From: Moraxella oblonga NBRC 102422
GTDB lineage: Bacteria; Pseudomonadota; Gammaproteobacteria; Pseudomonadales; Moraxellaceae
Reading direction: 5' to 3'
Assembly: GCF_001598275.1 (NCBI RefSeq)
Contig: NZ_BCYQ01000010.1
Span: 27,926-91,925, forward strand
DNA: 64,000 nt
Position 1 is the first letter of the stretch; each line of letters begins with the position of its first letter. The notes beneath the pieces were generated by a model. That model did not search any database. It saw nothing but the letters and a program-made list of their open reading frames with translations, and was not told the DNA's origin. Below are positions 50,901 to 62,202 of the stretch, piece after piece. The position numbers and the translations under genes are program-made.

Positions 50901-51124
50901 AAACATTTTTTTACATCTTCTAATGCATTAAATACAGGAACGATAATTCCTACACTTTGATAATAAGTGCAAACTTCATTTAGTTTTTGTTGGGCGAGTT
51001 TGATGTTAAAGCTTAATACTTCCCTTAAATCAGGATGTGCGTCTATGGATTTGTTAAAAAAAGAGATGGCTTCATCATAATTACCTAATCGCATTGCCTT
51101 ATTGCCTTCAGTTAAATAACTCAT
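47951..51124 (-). CDS. Multidomain glycosyltransferase (TPR + GT2 + two GT-B domains)
   Basis: A 1057-residue protein. A TPR-like repeat (1-40, GNYDEAISFFNKSIDAHPDL) is followed by a GT2 domain (about 57-310; VGIIVPVFNALEDVKKCLQS, VVVNDGSD, and NSDT at 147-150 as the metal motif). A first GT4-like domain follows (about 345-690; LLPVKGGGGGSHSVVQEVSA, ...FIDLSDYQAFGRTGLEAMAS). A second GT-B-like domain ends the protein (about 705-1050; PAMRRDGIPAGSGYVRVVLP, ...NLKFLEYSALRLPVVVS). Such fusions add several sugars in sequence; rhamnose is plausible given the rml genes next door. Confidence 0.83.
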   Translation of the reverse strand: MSYLTEGNKAMRLGNYDEAISFFNKSIDAHPDLREVLSFNIKLAQQKLNEVCTYYQSVGIIVPVFNALEDVKKCLQSIKDYYDKSILTTVVVVNDGSDLETTNWLRDFCEKNKSIFVLLENDYNIGYTKTVNKGLRYKKFDYLVTLNSDTIVTKDWLKGLLRCIDSDDKLAVVGPLSNAASWQNVPVLFDNSGEFAINEIPSGYNIDEFSKLIGETSQKLYPRLPFINGFCFMIRGEVLERIGYLDEVSFPYGYGEENDLCIRVLDLGYSLAVADDVFVFHAKSKSFGKNKKTELSKKGSENLRLKHGVEKYNALVNQLKATAQLDLVRKNIKTRLMTTKDLTKLFNFSIVFLLPVKGGGGGSHSVVQEVSAMRRLGVDAKIAVNQSNLHRFFDMYPNLQAKEDVFVGFQQLPDLISLTESADIVVATVYKSVGLLKNIINIHNHIMPAYYIQDYEPKFFKEGTKEWEEAYNSYTAIPNIKSFAKTHWICEEVHKNHGISVSKVEPSIDHSVYYLRDRSNLPMVISAMIRPQTPYRGAERSMLALEKITQHYPSVKILIFGCDPSHEFFNNWNTSSFFENKGILNREQVAEVLSNSDIFIDLSDYQAFGRTGLEAMASGATVVSTKNGGVYEYAKHEENCLLVDPYDQDEIFNTISRLIKDEKLLNQLRRNAAITASKFSIHRAAISELNFFAESLTTHLLKHKKIKKKTLALVPAMRRDGIPAGSGYVRVVLPYTHANIQRKYNVKVYNSLPNINDFDIALAQRDMPTFTLNQIKDWVYQLKKEKKTLIYEIDDNLLDEPGLLSRGFKGDFISLRDKVLFLAKHADQVYVSTRELLKTFKNINTNVVVVPNLLDENLWKFDSSREELLDKNFPLSKDNVVRIGYIGTSTHFSDLKEIENAIKAICQKYGNLVSIEIIGAFQNTEPFFGKRIALPKSTDYISFVNWLQKRVNWDIGIIPLCRDEFNQSKSNLKFLEYSALRLPVVVSNHSVYESVAMNEQNALVANTTEEWIHALSRLIESKSLRDSLSKKARHLIESKFLLKNYSHPILELEGEGL

Positions 51125-51183
51125 CTTTTACTCCAAATAATCTTGCGCTCTTATATTTACTAAACTAGCGATGGATTTCCATT

Positions 51184-51744
51184 TTAAGAAAATATATTCT
51201 TAAGAAATGGGGGGGCATCTGAAAATAATAAACCAGCCCCATCTTTCTCAGACAAAACCACCTCACAATCAATTTGAGGCCACTCAACCCCCACTGTTTC
51301 ATCATTCCACAGTAAAGAATATTCATCGCCAGGATTATAATAATCGGTACATTTATAAACAAATTCAGCACTTTCACTCGTTACCAAAAAACCATGTGCA
51401 AACCCTGGTGGTACCCATAACATTCTCTTATTGTCAGCACTTAGATATGCACCCACCCATTTACCGAAGGTGGGAGAACTTTGACGCATATCTACTGCTA
51501 CATCAAAGACTTCACCCTTAACCACTCGCACCAGTTTTCCCTGTGGTTTTTGGTGCTGGTAATGTAAACCACGTAAAATTCCCTTTGTGGAACTACTATG
51601 GTTATCTTGCACAAATTCATAATTCCCACAATGTTTTTCAAATTCAGATTGACGAAAGGTCTCCATAAAAAACCCACGCTCATCACCAAACACTTTTGGT
51701 GTTAATAATACCACATCAGGAATGGCTAATTTTTGATATTCCAT
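51184..51744 (-). CDS. rmlC: dTDP-4-dehydrorhamnose 3,5-epimerase
   Basis: A 186-residue cupin enzyme, third step of dTDP-L-rhamnose synthesis. KGILRGLHYQHQKPQGKLVR carries the catalytic His, WVPPGFAHGFLV and FVYKCTDYYNPGDE carry the second active-site region with Tyr. Normal length. Confidence 0.95.
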   Translation of the reverse strand: MEYQKLAIPDVVLLTPKVFGDERGFFMETFRQSEFEKHCGNYEFVQDNHSSSTKGILRGLHYQHQKPQGKLVRVVKGEVFDVAVDMRQSSPTFGKWVGAYLSADNKRMLWVPPGFAHGFLVTSESAEFVYKCTDYYNPGDEYSLLWNDETVGVEWPQIDCEVVLSEKDGAGLLFSDAPPFLKNIFS

Positions 51745-51750
51745 TTTGAC

Positions 51751-52617
51751 CTACTTTAACAAACTAAGAATGTATTGACCATATTGCGTTTTTTTCAGAA
51801 GTTCGCCTTGTTTTTTAAGCTCATCATCGCTTAGCCAGCCATTTCGCCAACCAATCTCTTCCAAACACGCTACCTTTAAACCTTGACGATGTTCTACGGT
51901 TTGCACATAACTGCTCGCTTCCAGTAGCGAATCGTGCGTGCCAGTATCTAGCCACGCAAAGCCACGCCCCAACCGTTCTACACTAAGTTCACCCATATCA
52001 AGATAAGCATTATTAACCGAAGTAATTTCAAGCTCACCCCTATCAGATGGCTTAACATTTTTGGCGATTTCTACCACACGATTGTCATAAAAATACAGAC
52101 CCGTTACCGCATAATTGGATTTTGGCTTGCTTGGCTTTTCTTCTAGAGAAATTGCCTTGCCCTGTTCGTCAAATTCTACCACACCAAAGCGCTCTGGGTC
52201 TTGTACCAAGTAACCAAATACGGTTGCTCCAGATTCTTGCTGACTGGCATTTTTTAACAGCTCTGAGAAACTGTTGCCGTGAAAAATATTGTCGCCAAGT
52301 ACCAAACACACCGAATCTTGACCAATAAATTCTTCACCTAAAATAAACGCTTGTGCCAAACCATCTGGGGACGGTTGAATCACATAAGAGAATCTTACCC
52401 CAAACTGTTCGCCTGTGCCAAGTAATTTTTGGTAACTTGGCAAGTCGTCAGGGGTAGAGATAATCAAAATCTCTCTAATCCCTGCCAACATCAGCACCGA
52501 AATTGGATAGTAAATCATTGGTTTATCATAAATGGGTAATAACTGCTTAGATACACCCATTGTGATTGGGTGTAGGCGTGTGCCTGAACCCCCTGCCAAT
52601 ACAATACCTTTTCTCAT
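51751..52617 (-). CDS. rmlA: Glucose-1-phosphate thymidylyltransferase
   Basis: A 288-residue enzyme forming dTDP-glucose. The nucleotide-binding start is [20 protein letters not shown], followed by [16 protein letters not shown] and [11 protein letters not shown] use the ATG at 52617; a longer frame overlaps rmlD and lacks family support. Six bases before rmlC. Confidence 0.96.
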   Translation of the reverse strand: MRKGIVLAGGSGTRLHPITMGVSKQLLPIYDKPMIYYPISVLMLAGIREILIISTPDDLPSYQKLLGTGEQFGVRFSYVIQPSPDGLAQAFILGEEFIGQDSVCLVLGDNIFHGNSFSELLKNASQQESGATVFGYLVQDPERFGVVEFDEQGKAISLEEKPSKPKSNYAVTGLYFYDNRVVEIAKNVKPSDRGELEITSVNNAYLDMGELSVERLGRGFAWLDTGTHDSLLEASSYVQTVEHRQGLKVACLEEIGWRNGWLSDDELKKQGELLKKTQYGQYILSLLK

Positions 52618-52628
52618 CGCTACCCCGC

Positions 52629-53531
52629 TTAATCTTGGTATTCCAACCATTCAGCAAAAGTCAGCTCTAATTGACTTTGCCAAGTTGGTAAGGTTAAATC
52701 AAAAGTTTGTTCTATTTTTTTGACATTTAAGCGAGAATTTTTGGGGCGTTTAGCGGGCGTTGGATAACTCTCGGTTGGAATGCCATGAAAATTTTCATCT
52801 TTTAATGCTAGCTCCATATTTGCTTGTCTTGCTAACTTAAAAATCTCGCCTGCATAGCCATACCAACTGGTTGTGCCTTGTGGCGCCAAATGATAAACGC
52901 CACTTAATTTCGCCTTATCATCACTTGTTAACATCTTAACAATGGCAATCGCACTCACATCAGCGATTAGTCTGGCTGGCGTTGGCGAGCCAATTTGGTC
53001 ATTGACAACATTAAGGTTTTCTTTACTTTGAGCCAACTTTATCATTGTTTTCATAAAGTTATGCCCACGTGCAGCATACACCCAACTGGTGCGAAAAATC
53101 AGATAATTTTGGCAATTTTCCATAATGGCATTATCTCCTGCCAGTTTGGATTGACCATATACCGACAAGGGCGCAACAGGGTTATTTTCCTGCCAAAAAT
53201 TCTCGCCATCGCCCTTATAAACATAATCGCTAGAATAATGCACAAGCAACGCACCCAGTGTATTGGCAAGTTTTGCCAGTTGTTTGGGCAATTCAGCATT
53301 TAATAAAAACGCCTGTTCTGGCTCACTTTCCGCCTTATCAACAGCTGTATAGGCAGAAGCATTAACAATGATGTCTGGATTGACATTCTCAATCATTGCC
53401 ATAAGTTCGGACAAATTGGTAAAATCAACTTGCCCTCGCCCAATCGCAATCACTTTACCCAATGGCGATAACGCTCGATTTAATTCAAAACCAACTTGCC
53501 CTGTGGGTGCTAACAATACGATATTTTTCAT
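52629..53531 (-). CDS. rmlD: dTDP-4-dehydrorhamnose reductase
   Basis: A 300-residue short-chain reductase, last step of dTDP-rhamnose synthesis. [16 protein letters not shown] is the NAD(P) loop, [18 protein letters not shown] and [12 protein letters not shown] are family blocks, and YGQSKLAGD is the catalytic YxxxK. Confidence 0.95.
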   Translation of the reverse strand: MKNIVLLAPTGQVGFELNRALSPLGKVIAIGRGQVDFTNLSELMAMIENVNPDIIVNASAYTAVDKAESEPEQAFLLNAELPKQLAKLANTLGALLVHYSSDYVYKGDGENFWQENNPVAPLSVYGQSKLAGDNAIMENCQNYLIFRTSWVYAARGHNFMKTMIKLAQSKENLNVVNDQIGSPTPARLIADVSAIAIVKMLTSDDKAKLSGVYHLAPQGTTSWYGYAGEIFKLARQANMELALKDENFHGIPTESYPTPAKRPKNSRLNVKKIEQTFDLTLPTWQSQLELTFAEWLEYQD

Positions 53532-53539
53532 ACAGTAAC

Positions 53540-54595
53540 CTAGCGATAGTTGCGATAGCTGTTGTTAAGAATGGCTTGCCACCAGTCTTTATTATCCAAA
53601 TACCATTGAACGGTTTTTCTAAGTCCAGATTCAAAGGTTTCTTGCGGTTTCCAGCCAAGCTCTCGCTCAATTTTGCTGGCATCAATGGCATAACGCACAT
53701 CGTGTCCAGGACGGTCAGTAACATAAGTAATCAACTCTGCATAATATTGCACACCTTCTGGCTTATTGGGAGCAAGCTCTTCTAATAACGCACACAAAGT
53801 TTTAACCACTTCAATATTTTGTTTTTCGTTATGTCCGCCAATATTATAAGTTTCACCAATTTCGCCTTTGGTTGCCACTTGAACCAATGCACGAGCGTGG
53901 TCTTCTACAAATAGCCAATCACGGATTTGTTTGCCATCGCCATAAACAGGCAAATTTTTGCCTGATAGGGCATTTAAAATCATCAATGGAATGAGTTTTT
54001 CGGGAAAATGGTAAGGACCATAGTTATTGGAACAATTAGTAACAATCGTTGGCAATCCAAAAGTGCGAAGCCACGCTCGCACCAAATGGTCAGAGCTTGC
54101 TTTTGTTGCTGAATAAGGCGAGCTGGGTGCATAAGGTGTAGTCTCGGTAAACAGATCATCCGTGCCGTGCAAGTCGCCATACACTTCATCGGTTGAGATG
54201 TGGTGAAAGCGAAAAGAAGACTTTTTGTCATCACTTAAATTCGCCCAATAGGCACGAGCCACTTCCAATAAAGTGTAAGTTCCCACCACATTGGTTTGAA
54301 CAAACTCACTAGGACCATTGATAGAGCGGTCAACATGACTCTCTGCCGCTAAGTGCATTACCACATCTGGCTGATATTTGGTAAAAATTTCTGCTATTTT
54401 ATTTTTATCACAAATATCGGCTTGTTCAAAATGGTAGCGGTCATTACTCTCTACCGATTTTAGAGACATCAAATTACCCGCATAAGTCAATTTATCCACA
54501 TTCACCACTTGACAGTCAGTATCATTAATTAAATGACGCACAACCGCAGAACCAATAAAGCCCGCCCCGCCTGTTACCAAAAATACTTTTGACAT
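53540..54595 (-). CDS. rmlB: dTDP-glucose 4,6-dehydratase
   Basis: A 351-residue SDR enzyme. [20 protein letters not shown] is the NAD loop, [12 protein letters not shown] and [10 protein letters not shown] are conserved, and [15 protein letters not shown] has YxxxK. The ATG at 54595 fits the family; an upstream ATG at 54631 lies inside the coiled-coil gene. The order rmlB-D-A-C is the common one. Confidence 0.95.
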   Translation of the reverse strand: MSKVFLVTGGAGFIGSAVVRHLINDTDCQVVNVDKLTYAGNLMSLKSVESNDRYHFEQADICDKNKIAEIFTKYQPDVVMHLAAESHVDRSINGPSEFVQTNVVGTYTLLEVARAYWANLSDDKKSSFRFHHISTDEVYGDLHGTDDLFTETTPYAPSSPYSATKASSDHLVRAWLRTFGLPTIVTNCSNNYGPYHFPEKLIPLMILNALSGKNLPVYGDGKQIRDWLFVEDHARALVQVATKGEIGETYNIGGHNEKQNIEVVKTLCALLEELAPNKPEGVQYYAELITYVTDRPGHDVRYAIDASKIERELGWKPQETFESGLRKTVQWYLDNKDWWQAILNNSYRNYR

Positions 54596-54608
54596 TATAC
54601 ACCTGTAA

Positions 54609-56397
54609 TTAGTTTTTATTAAACCCAACAATCTCCCTACCCATCTTCACAGGCAGGTCCAATACTTTCTTTGATTTCACCCCATCCACCAACGTTTTAC
54701 CTAGCCGATACGACAGATGTTTTTTTACTTTCTCCGCCTCGTGAGCATCTTGATAATCTTCTATCGCAGGTAGTTCATCAGAGGGTTTATGTTTTTGAAA
54801 ATCACGATATTCTTTAACCAAGGCAAATGGCAATGTTGCCAAATCTTTGGTGGATTTAGAATGACTGACCATAGTCGCTCCCAGACGATAGGGGAGATCC
54901 TCTTTGACTCTATCTGCCGCCCCATAATAAACGGGTTTGGGTGGTTCTTTTTTTTGCTCAGATTTTAACTTTTGGTTTTCTAGATAATACCGTTCCAATT
55001 CCTCCTGGACTTGGTGAAGTTGAGAGATCAAAAGCTCATTCTCTTGCTTACTATGTGATGACTCTTTTTGTGATTGCTCCAACTTTTGCAAATCTGCTTG
55101 TAATGTTTTTAGCTTGGCATTAGCTTGCTCGGCTTGCTTTTTCTGCTCGTTGGCTTGTTGCTCCGCCTTTTGCTTGGCATCTTTGAGTGTTGTTAATTCA
55201 CTTTCAAGTTTTTTGTGGCTCTGAGTTAAATTTTCTGCCTGTTTTTTCTGCTCATTGGCTAAATTTTCCGCTTTTTGTTTGGCGTCTTTTAAAGCACTTA
55301 ATTCGCTTTCAAGTTTTTTCTTTGTTGCACTATCCGCTTGCAAAGTTTTTTGCTTTTCTTCCAAAGACTTTAATTGTTCACTCGTCTTTTGGTTTTGTAA
55401 ATAGTATTTTTCAAGCTCTTCTTGCACTTGGTGAAGTTGAGTGATTAGCAATCTATTTTCTTGCTCAGTCTGTTCTATTTTGGCGGTTTGTTCGGCATTG
55501 ACTGAATTTTTACTCTGCTCAAGCAACAACACATTATCTTTAAGTTGTTGCTCTAACGATTGCTTTTCATTCATTAAAATTAATAACTGATTTTGTAAAA
55601 ACTCATTCTGAGTTATCAGTTTTTTTTTTAATCTCTTCTTGCTCGTTAAATAAATTTAATGAGTCGATCAATGAGCTTAGGTTGCTCGTATTGGTGAGCT
55701 GTTTTGTTTTTAGACGAATGGTAGATTTTTCAATCAGCAAGTCATACAACGCCAAACAATCTGGATATTGTTTTAAGATTTCGGTTGCCACTATCTCAAA
55801 CATGGGGTTGGTATCATCACTGTGAGGTGTGCTGACATCCTGTAATTGCCAGTTACTTTTTAATTTTAGATTGGTGGTTAATGCTTGGATATGTTCTTTG
55901 ACGTTAGAGAGGTTGTTGATGATTAAATCACCTTCAACCAGTAGACAGTTGGTGGCAGAAGTTTCAAAAAACTCCAAAAGTTGTTGGTTGTAGTTTAGCC
56001 AATCTGATAGTGCTTGATGAACGCTTTCTTGAGTAATTTGTGTGCCTAATAACTTTTTTAGTAATAGTTTTGGAGAATCAAAGATAAGGATAAAACGTAC
56101 GTTGTCATCCATTTGTTGCCAGTAGGGTAGGGTGCTTAGGTTGTTTTCGTCTGCCCAACCCCAGTCGTCTTGGTCAAGATTGGCAAGGAGTAAATCCACA
56201 ATCAAATTATCAATGATTTTTGTGTTGATGATGGAGCTGTTTTTATTTAGGACTTTGGCAAGTTTTTCGGTGATTTCATGTGCAGAAAACCCATGTGTGT
56301 GCGAATTTATGGGAGAACCAAGCCCACGCTCGTACAACATATTCATCAGTGTATTGGAGTGAGAGGAAGAATGACCCGTCTGAATGATGATGCTCAT
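54609..56397 (-). pseudogene. Sulfotransferase-like/coiled-coil gene split by a 10-A tract (likely phase-variable)
   Basis: Two frames that look like one gene. The 5' part (56397-55603) encodes 264 residues beginning MSIIIQTGHSSSHSNTLMNM, a P-loop like that of sulfotransferases (S-x-S-x-T-L). It ends EEIKKKTDNSE just past ten A (plus-strand T at 55620-55629). In the frame of the 3' part, that A tract leads without any stop through LITQNEFLQNQLLILMNEKQ into the 321-residue coiled-coil protein (54609-55574). Nine A would fuse them into about 595 residues. The coiled coil has two QLHQVQEELE-x-YYL-x-NQK units (42-63, 181-202), and the end has two YRLG-containing modules (229-262, 289-320). First gene of the polysaccharide operon; function unknown. 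Confidence 0.75.
55620..55629 (-). repeat. Homopolymer tract, ten A on the coding strand
   Basis: Ten T on the plus strand, read as AAAAAAAAAA in the gene. Both frames are open into and out of it; loss of one A (or gain of two) joins them. It is the longest mononucleotide run noticed inside a gene in this window. Confidence 0.9.
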
Positions 56398-56445
56398 GAC
56401 ACTATGCTCGTAAAAACAAAAATCTATAATGTTGAAATGCTTGTG

Positions 56446-56454
56446 ATTATATCA
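56446..56454 (-). promoter_or_regulatory. Extended -10 promoter of the polysaccharide operon
   Basis: On the reverse strand TGA-TATAAT (plus 56446-56454) is an extended -10 with a perfect hexamer, about 50 bases before the first gene. No good -35 at 17 bases (AATAAA). Confidence 0.58.
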
Positions 56455-56498
56455 TAAATAGTGTGGTTTTTATTATTTTTTTGCATTCAAAATGTATG

Positions 56499-56524
56499 CA
56501 ACGCCCATCATCAGATGAGCGTTG
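56499..56524 (-). terminator. Possible terminator of sucAB-lpdA
   Basis: CAACGC-TCATC and GATGA-...-GCGTTG pair in a hairpin about 30 bases after the lpdA stop. The following bases on the reverse strand are only weakly T-rich (CATACATTTTG), so it is an imperfect intrinsic terminator. Confidence 0.4.
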
Positions 56525-56554
56525 AGTGGGGTAAACAACTAAGTTAAGTAATGA

Positions 56555-58049
<1,495 letters not shown>

Positions 58050-58062
58050 TTGGTCAGACGAA

Positions 58063-59262
58063 TTAAATGTCAAGGAGCAGACGAGCAGGGTCTTCAATCA
58101 ACTCTTTAATGGTTACCAAGAATTGTACAGCATCTTTACCATCAATCAAACGATGGTCATAAGACAATGCTAGATACATCATTGGCAAAATCACCACTTG
58201 ACCGTTTACTGCCATTGGGCGTTCGTTGATGGCGTGCATACCCAAAATGGCGGTTTGTGGTGGGTTGATGATGGGGGTAGATAGCAGTGAACCAAACACA
58301 CCGCCATTGGTGATGGTAAAGGTACCGCCTGTCATTTCATCAATGGACAATTTGCCTTCACGGGCTTTGATGGCATAATCACGGATACCACCTTCAATAT
58401 CGGCAAGCCCCATACTGTCGGTATCACGAAGCACAGGCACTACCAAGCCACGGTCTGATGATACCGCCACACCAACATCATAATAGCCGTGATAAATAAT
58501 ATCATCGCCATCAATAGAGGCATTGACTGCTGGGAAACGCTTCAACGCTTCGGTGGCAGCTTTAACAAATAGCGACATAAAGCCCAATTTGACACCGTGG
58601 CGTTTTTCAAACTGGTCTTTGTATTTGGCACGCAAATCCATAAGCGGCTTCATATTGACTTCGTTGAAGGTGGTTAGCATTGCCGTTTCTTGGGTGGCAG
58701 ACAACAGACGCTCGGCGATACGTTTACGCAGACGAGTCATTGGCTCACGCTTTTCAATACGCTGACCGACAGCAGTAGCAATCACTTGACCGTTGTCGCC
58801 TTTTAGCGTTGGGTTAATCATATCTGATTTGGTTACTCGTCCACCACGCCCTGAACCTTGTACATCGGCAGGATTGACTCCTGTTTCTTTGGCGGCTTTT
58901 CTGACGGCAGGCGATTGGTCTTTGAACTCGCCTTCATTAGCAGTAGCAACAGGCGTAGCCACTGGCACTTCTGGGGTAGAGGCAGGGGTTGGCTCTTCGG
59001 TTTTAGCAGGGGCAGCGCTGGCAACCGCACCCACTTCAAAGGTGGCAATCGTTTCAGCAGATAATACAGTGCTGTCTACGCCTTTGACAATGCTAGTAAT
59101 CACACCGTCATCAGGGGCGACTACTTCTAGTACCACTTTGTCAGTTTCAATTTCGGCAAGCAGTTGGTCACGTCCTACTTGTTCGCCTTCGGCAACGTGC
59201 CATTCTACAATCGTACCGTCTTGGACTGATTCAGGAAATACAGGGGCTTTGATTTCAGCCAT
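58063..59262 (-). CDS. sucB: Dihydrolipoyllysine succinyltransferase (E2)
   Basis: A 399-residue core of the 2-oxoglutarate dehydrogenase complex. The lipoyl domain (1-75) has the lipoylated Lys in [11 protein letters not shown]. After an Ala/Pro/Thr-rich linker comes the peripheral binding domain ([20 protein letters not shown]) and the catalytic domain ending in [17 protein letters not shown] (His-Asp). Length is typical. Confidence 0.96.
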   Translation of the reverse strand: MAEIKAPVFPESVQDGTIVEWHVAEGEQVGRDQLLAEIETDKVVLEVVAPDDGVITSIVKGVDSTVLSAETIATFEVGAVASAAPAKTEEPTPASTPEVPVATPVATANEGEFKDQSPAVRKAAKETGVNPADVQGSGRGGRVTKSDMINPTLKGDNGQVIATAVGQRIEKREPMTRLRKRIAERLLSATQETAMLTTFNEVNMKPLMDLRAKYKDQFEKRHGVKLGFMSLFVKAATEALKRFPAVNASIDGDDIIYHGYYDVGVAVSSDRGLVVPVLRDTDSMGLADIEGGIRDYAIKAREGKLSIDEMTGGTFTITNGGVFGSLLSTPIINPPQTAILGMHAINERPMAVNGQVVILPMMYLALSYDHRLIDGKDAVQFLVTIKELIEDPARLLLDI

Positions 59263-59311
59263 GATAAACTCCGATATTTGATGATATTTAGATGTTTAAA
59301 GTTAAAAATCA

Positions 59312-59339
59312 AACACACAGGACAACCAGCCTGTGTGTT
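59312..59339 (-). other. Intercistronic hairpin between sucA and sucB
   Basis: A perfect 10-base stem (AACACACAGG / CCTGTGTGTT) with an 8-base loop, 7 bases after the sucA stop. On the reverse strand it is followed by TGATTTTTAAC. It may attenuate transcription or set message stability and so the E1:E2 ratio. Confidence 0.55.
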
Positions 59340-59346
59340 GTATGGA

Positions 59347-62202
59347 TTATAGTTGCTCAACACTCACGTTCAAAGCCTGTGCGATTAAGGCTTTTTGTTG
59401 GGCGTTGTGGATTTTTGGCGAACCAGTTGCAGGTGCAGCAGCAGCAGGGCGACCAGACGCAGGCAAGAGTTTGGCACGGCTGTTGCTAATCAAGCGAAGT
59501 AGCTCAGGTAACAGGTAGTACCATGCACCTTGGTTTAATGGTTCTTCTTGCGTCCACATTACTTGCTCTAAGTTGGGGTATTTGGCAAGTTCTTCTAGGA
59601 TGCGAGCTTCTGGCAATGGATAGAGCTGTTCGATACGCACAATCGCCACATCAGTAATGCCAAGTTTACGGCGAGTTTCGAGTAGGTCATAGTATACTTT
59701 ACCACCGCACAACACTACACGCACTACGTTGTCGTTGTCAAGTGCATCAATCTCTGGCAGTACACTTTCAAATTTGCCAGTCGCCAATTCATCAAGCTGT
59801 GAAGTTGCTAATGGGTGTCTTAGCAATGACTTGGGCGACATTACGATAAGTGGCTTGCGAGCTTTTTGGACAACCTGACGGCGTAAGGCGTGGAAAATCT
59901 GGGCAGGGGTGGTTGGGGTAATGACCTGCATATTGTCTTCAGCACAAAGCTGTAAGTAGCGTTCTAGGCGAGCGGACGAATGCTCAGGACCTTGACCCTC
60001 AAAGCCATGTGGTAGAAGCATTGTCAAGCCTGATAGACGTTGCCATTTGGTTTCGCCTGATGAGATAAACTGGTCAATCACCACCTGAGCACCGTTAGCA
60101 AAATCACCAAATTGAGCTTCCCACACAATCAGAGCATTGGGTACGGTGGTTGAGTAACCGTATTCAAATGCCAAAACTGCTTCTTCTGATAGTAGGGAGT
60201 TGTAGGTGGCAAAACGAGCTTGACCCTCACGAATGTGCTGTAAAGGCACATATAGGCTACCGTCTTTTTGGTTGTATAGTTCGCTGTGGCGGTGCGAGAA
60301 TGTGCCACGACCCACGTCTTCACCTGTAATACGCACAAGTGAACCTTCATCTACCAAAGAGGCATAAGCAAGTGTTTCGGCGGCACCCCAGTTTAAGGGT
60401 TCTGCCCCTGTTTGCATGGCAAGGCGTTGTTCTACAACTTTGGCAACTTGGCGTTGCAGTTCAAAGCCCTCTGGTACTTTTGCCATGGCTGCCGCATAGG
60501 ATTTTAACTTCTCTACTGGCACACCTGTTTGTACATCATCGGTCAGACCATGACCCACATAAGGCGACCAATCCACAAATAGACTGCTGTCAGGTTCTTT
60601 GGCAAGTCCACGAGCTACGTCCTCACCATTATCTAGGGCGATACGATAAGCATCATCTACTTCGTTGGCTTGTTCAGCGGTCAATACGCCCTCAGCAACC
60701 AATTTATTGGCATATTGGGTGCGAGTGGTTGGTAATTTTTTGATGACTTGGTACATCAGTGGTTGGGTAGCAGACGGTTCGTCTGATTCGTTGTGTCCGT
60801 TACGGCGATAACACACGATATCAAGCACCACATCACGCCCAAACTTAGTGCGATAATCCAGTACAAGCTGGCTGGCAAACACCACCGCCTCTGGGTCATC
60901 ACCATTGACGTGTAGTACGGGAGCGTGTACCATTTTGGCAACGTCTGTGCAGTATTCGGTAGAACGTGCATCATCTGGACGGCTGGTGGTAAAGCCTACT
61001 TGGTTGTTGATGACAATGTGAACTGTGCCACCTGTTTTGTAGGCACGAGTTTGCGACATTTGGAAGGTTTCTTGGTTTACCCCTTGTCCTGCAAAGGCGG
61101 CATCACCGTGTACTACGATGGGTAGTACGGTACTGTTGTCAATGTCGTAGCCGTATTTTTCAGAACGGCGAGCTTGTCTGGCACGCACCGAACCTAGCAT
61201 GACAGGCGAAACAATTTCAAGGTGCGATGGGTTATAAGCCAGTGCCAAATGAAGTTCGCCACCTTGTGTGATGACGTTTGAGCTAAAACCATTGTGATAT
61301 TTGACGTCACCAGAACCTACTGTGGGCTGGATTTTGCCATCAAATTCATCAAACAACACCGATGGGTTTTTACCCATGATGTTCACCAGTAGGTTTAGAC
61401 GACCACGGTGAGCCATGCCGATAACGACTTCTTTTGCTCCTTGCGTGCCGACACGCTGAATCATCTCATGTACAGCAGGGATAAAGCTCTCGCCACCTTC
61501 TAGACCAAAGCGTTTGACCCCTGTGTATTTACGAGCAAGATACTTTTCAAGCCCTTCGGCTGCGGTAAGACGGTCAAGAATTTCTAGCTTTTTGTCTTTG
61601 TCAAACTTGATGTGACCTTGATTGGATTCAATATAATTTTCAATCCATTTTTTCTCAGTGGCAGTAAAGACGTGCATATATTCATAACCAATGCTACCAC
61701 AATAAATGCGTTCGCAAATCTCAATGATTTCACGCAGACTCGCCTCAGACTTTCCAATACTCATGAGATTGGTTGGAAATACAGTGTCCAAATCGGCTTC
61801 GGATAGACCATGATATGCCAAAGTCAAATCCTCAATACCATCACGCTGTTGTAGTCCCAATGGGTCGATTTTGGCTTTACGGTGTCCACGACGACGATAG
61901 GCAGAGATAAGCTGTTGCACCGCCATTTCTTTGCCATTGCTACTTGTTGCACCACCGACATTGCCAACTACGATGGGTTTGGCGTTGGTTTGATTGCGTG
62001 CAAGGAGCAAAAACTGCTCTCTGATGGCGTTGTGGGGGGCATCGTTTGCTTGTTCATAGTTGGCAAAGTAAGTCCGCCATTCGGCACCAACACTGTCTTT
62101 GTCTGCCAAATACTCTTCGTACAACGCCTCAATATATGCTGCACCGTCCGCTGTTAATTCGGTGCTTTGGTAAGCGACCGTGTCTTTACTGCTTTTTGTC
62201 AT
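59347..62202 (-). CDS. sucA: 2-oxoglutarate dehydrogenase E1
   Basis: A 951-residue thiamine-diphosphate enzyme that decarboxylates 2-oxoglutarate in the TCA cycle. VVIGMAHRGRLNLLVNIMGK, VHGDAAFAGQGVNQETFQMS and YRRNGHNESDEPSATQPLMY are E1 signatures; VMWTQEEPLNQGAWYYL is near the end. No sdh genes stand upstream, unlike E. coli: the next gene is divergent. Confidence 0.96.
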   Translation of the reverse strand: MTKSSKDTVAYQSTELTADGAAYIEALYEEYLADKDSVGAEWRTYFANYEQANDAPHNAIREQFLLLARNQTNAKPIVVGNVGGATSSNGKEMAVQQLISAYRRRGHRKAKIDPLGLQQRDGIEDLTLAYHGLSEADLDTVFPTNLMSIGKSEASLREIIEICERIYCGSIGYEYMHVFTATEKKWIENYIESNQGHIKFDKDKKLEILDRLTAAEGLEKYLARKYTGVKRFGLEGGESFIPAVHEMIQRVGTQGAKEVVIGMAHRGRLNLLVNIMGKNPSVLFDEFDGKIQPTVGSGDVKYHNGFSSNVITQGGELHLALAYNPSHLEIVSPVMLGSVRARQARRSEKYGYDIDNSTVLPIVVHGDAAFAGQGVNQETFQMSQTRAYKTGGTVHIVINNQVGFTTSRPDDARSTEYCTDVAKMVHAPVLHVNGDDPEAVVFASQLVLDYRTKFGRDVVLDIVCYRRNGHNESDEPSATQPLMYQVIKKLPTTRTQYANKLVAEGVLTAEQANEVDDAYRIALDNGEDVARGLAKEPDSSLFVDWSPYVGHGLTDDVQTGVPVEKLKSYAAAMAKVPEGFELQRQVAKVVEQRLAMQTGAEPLNWGAAETLAYASLVDEGSLVRITGEDVGRGTFSHRHSELYNQKDGSLYVPLQHIREGQARFATYNSLLSEEAVLAFEYGYSTTVPNALIVWEAQFGDFANGAQVVIDQFISSGETKWQRLSGLTMLLPHGFEGQGPEHSSARLERYLQLCAEDNMQVITPTTPAQIFHALRRQVVQKARKPLIVMSPKSLLRHPLATSQLDELATGKFESVLPEIDALDNDNVVRVVLCGGKVYYDLLETRRKLGITDVAIVRIEQLYPLPEARILEELAKYPNLEQVMWTQEEPLNQGAWYYLLPELLRLISNSRAKLLPASGRPAAAAPATGSPKIHNAQQKALIAQALNVSVEQL

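Noticed and set aside
54609..55574. The coiled-coil frame as an independent gene
   Set aside because: No good RBS precedes its ATG, and the frame stays open upstream to the ten-A tract, so one split gene fits better. It is not excluded.
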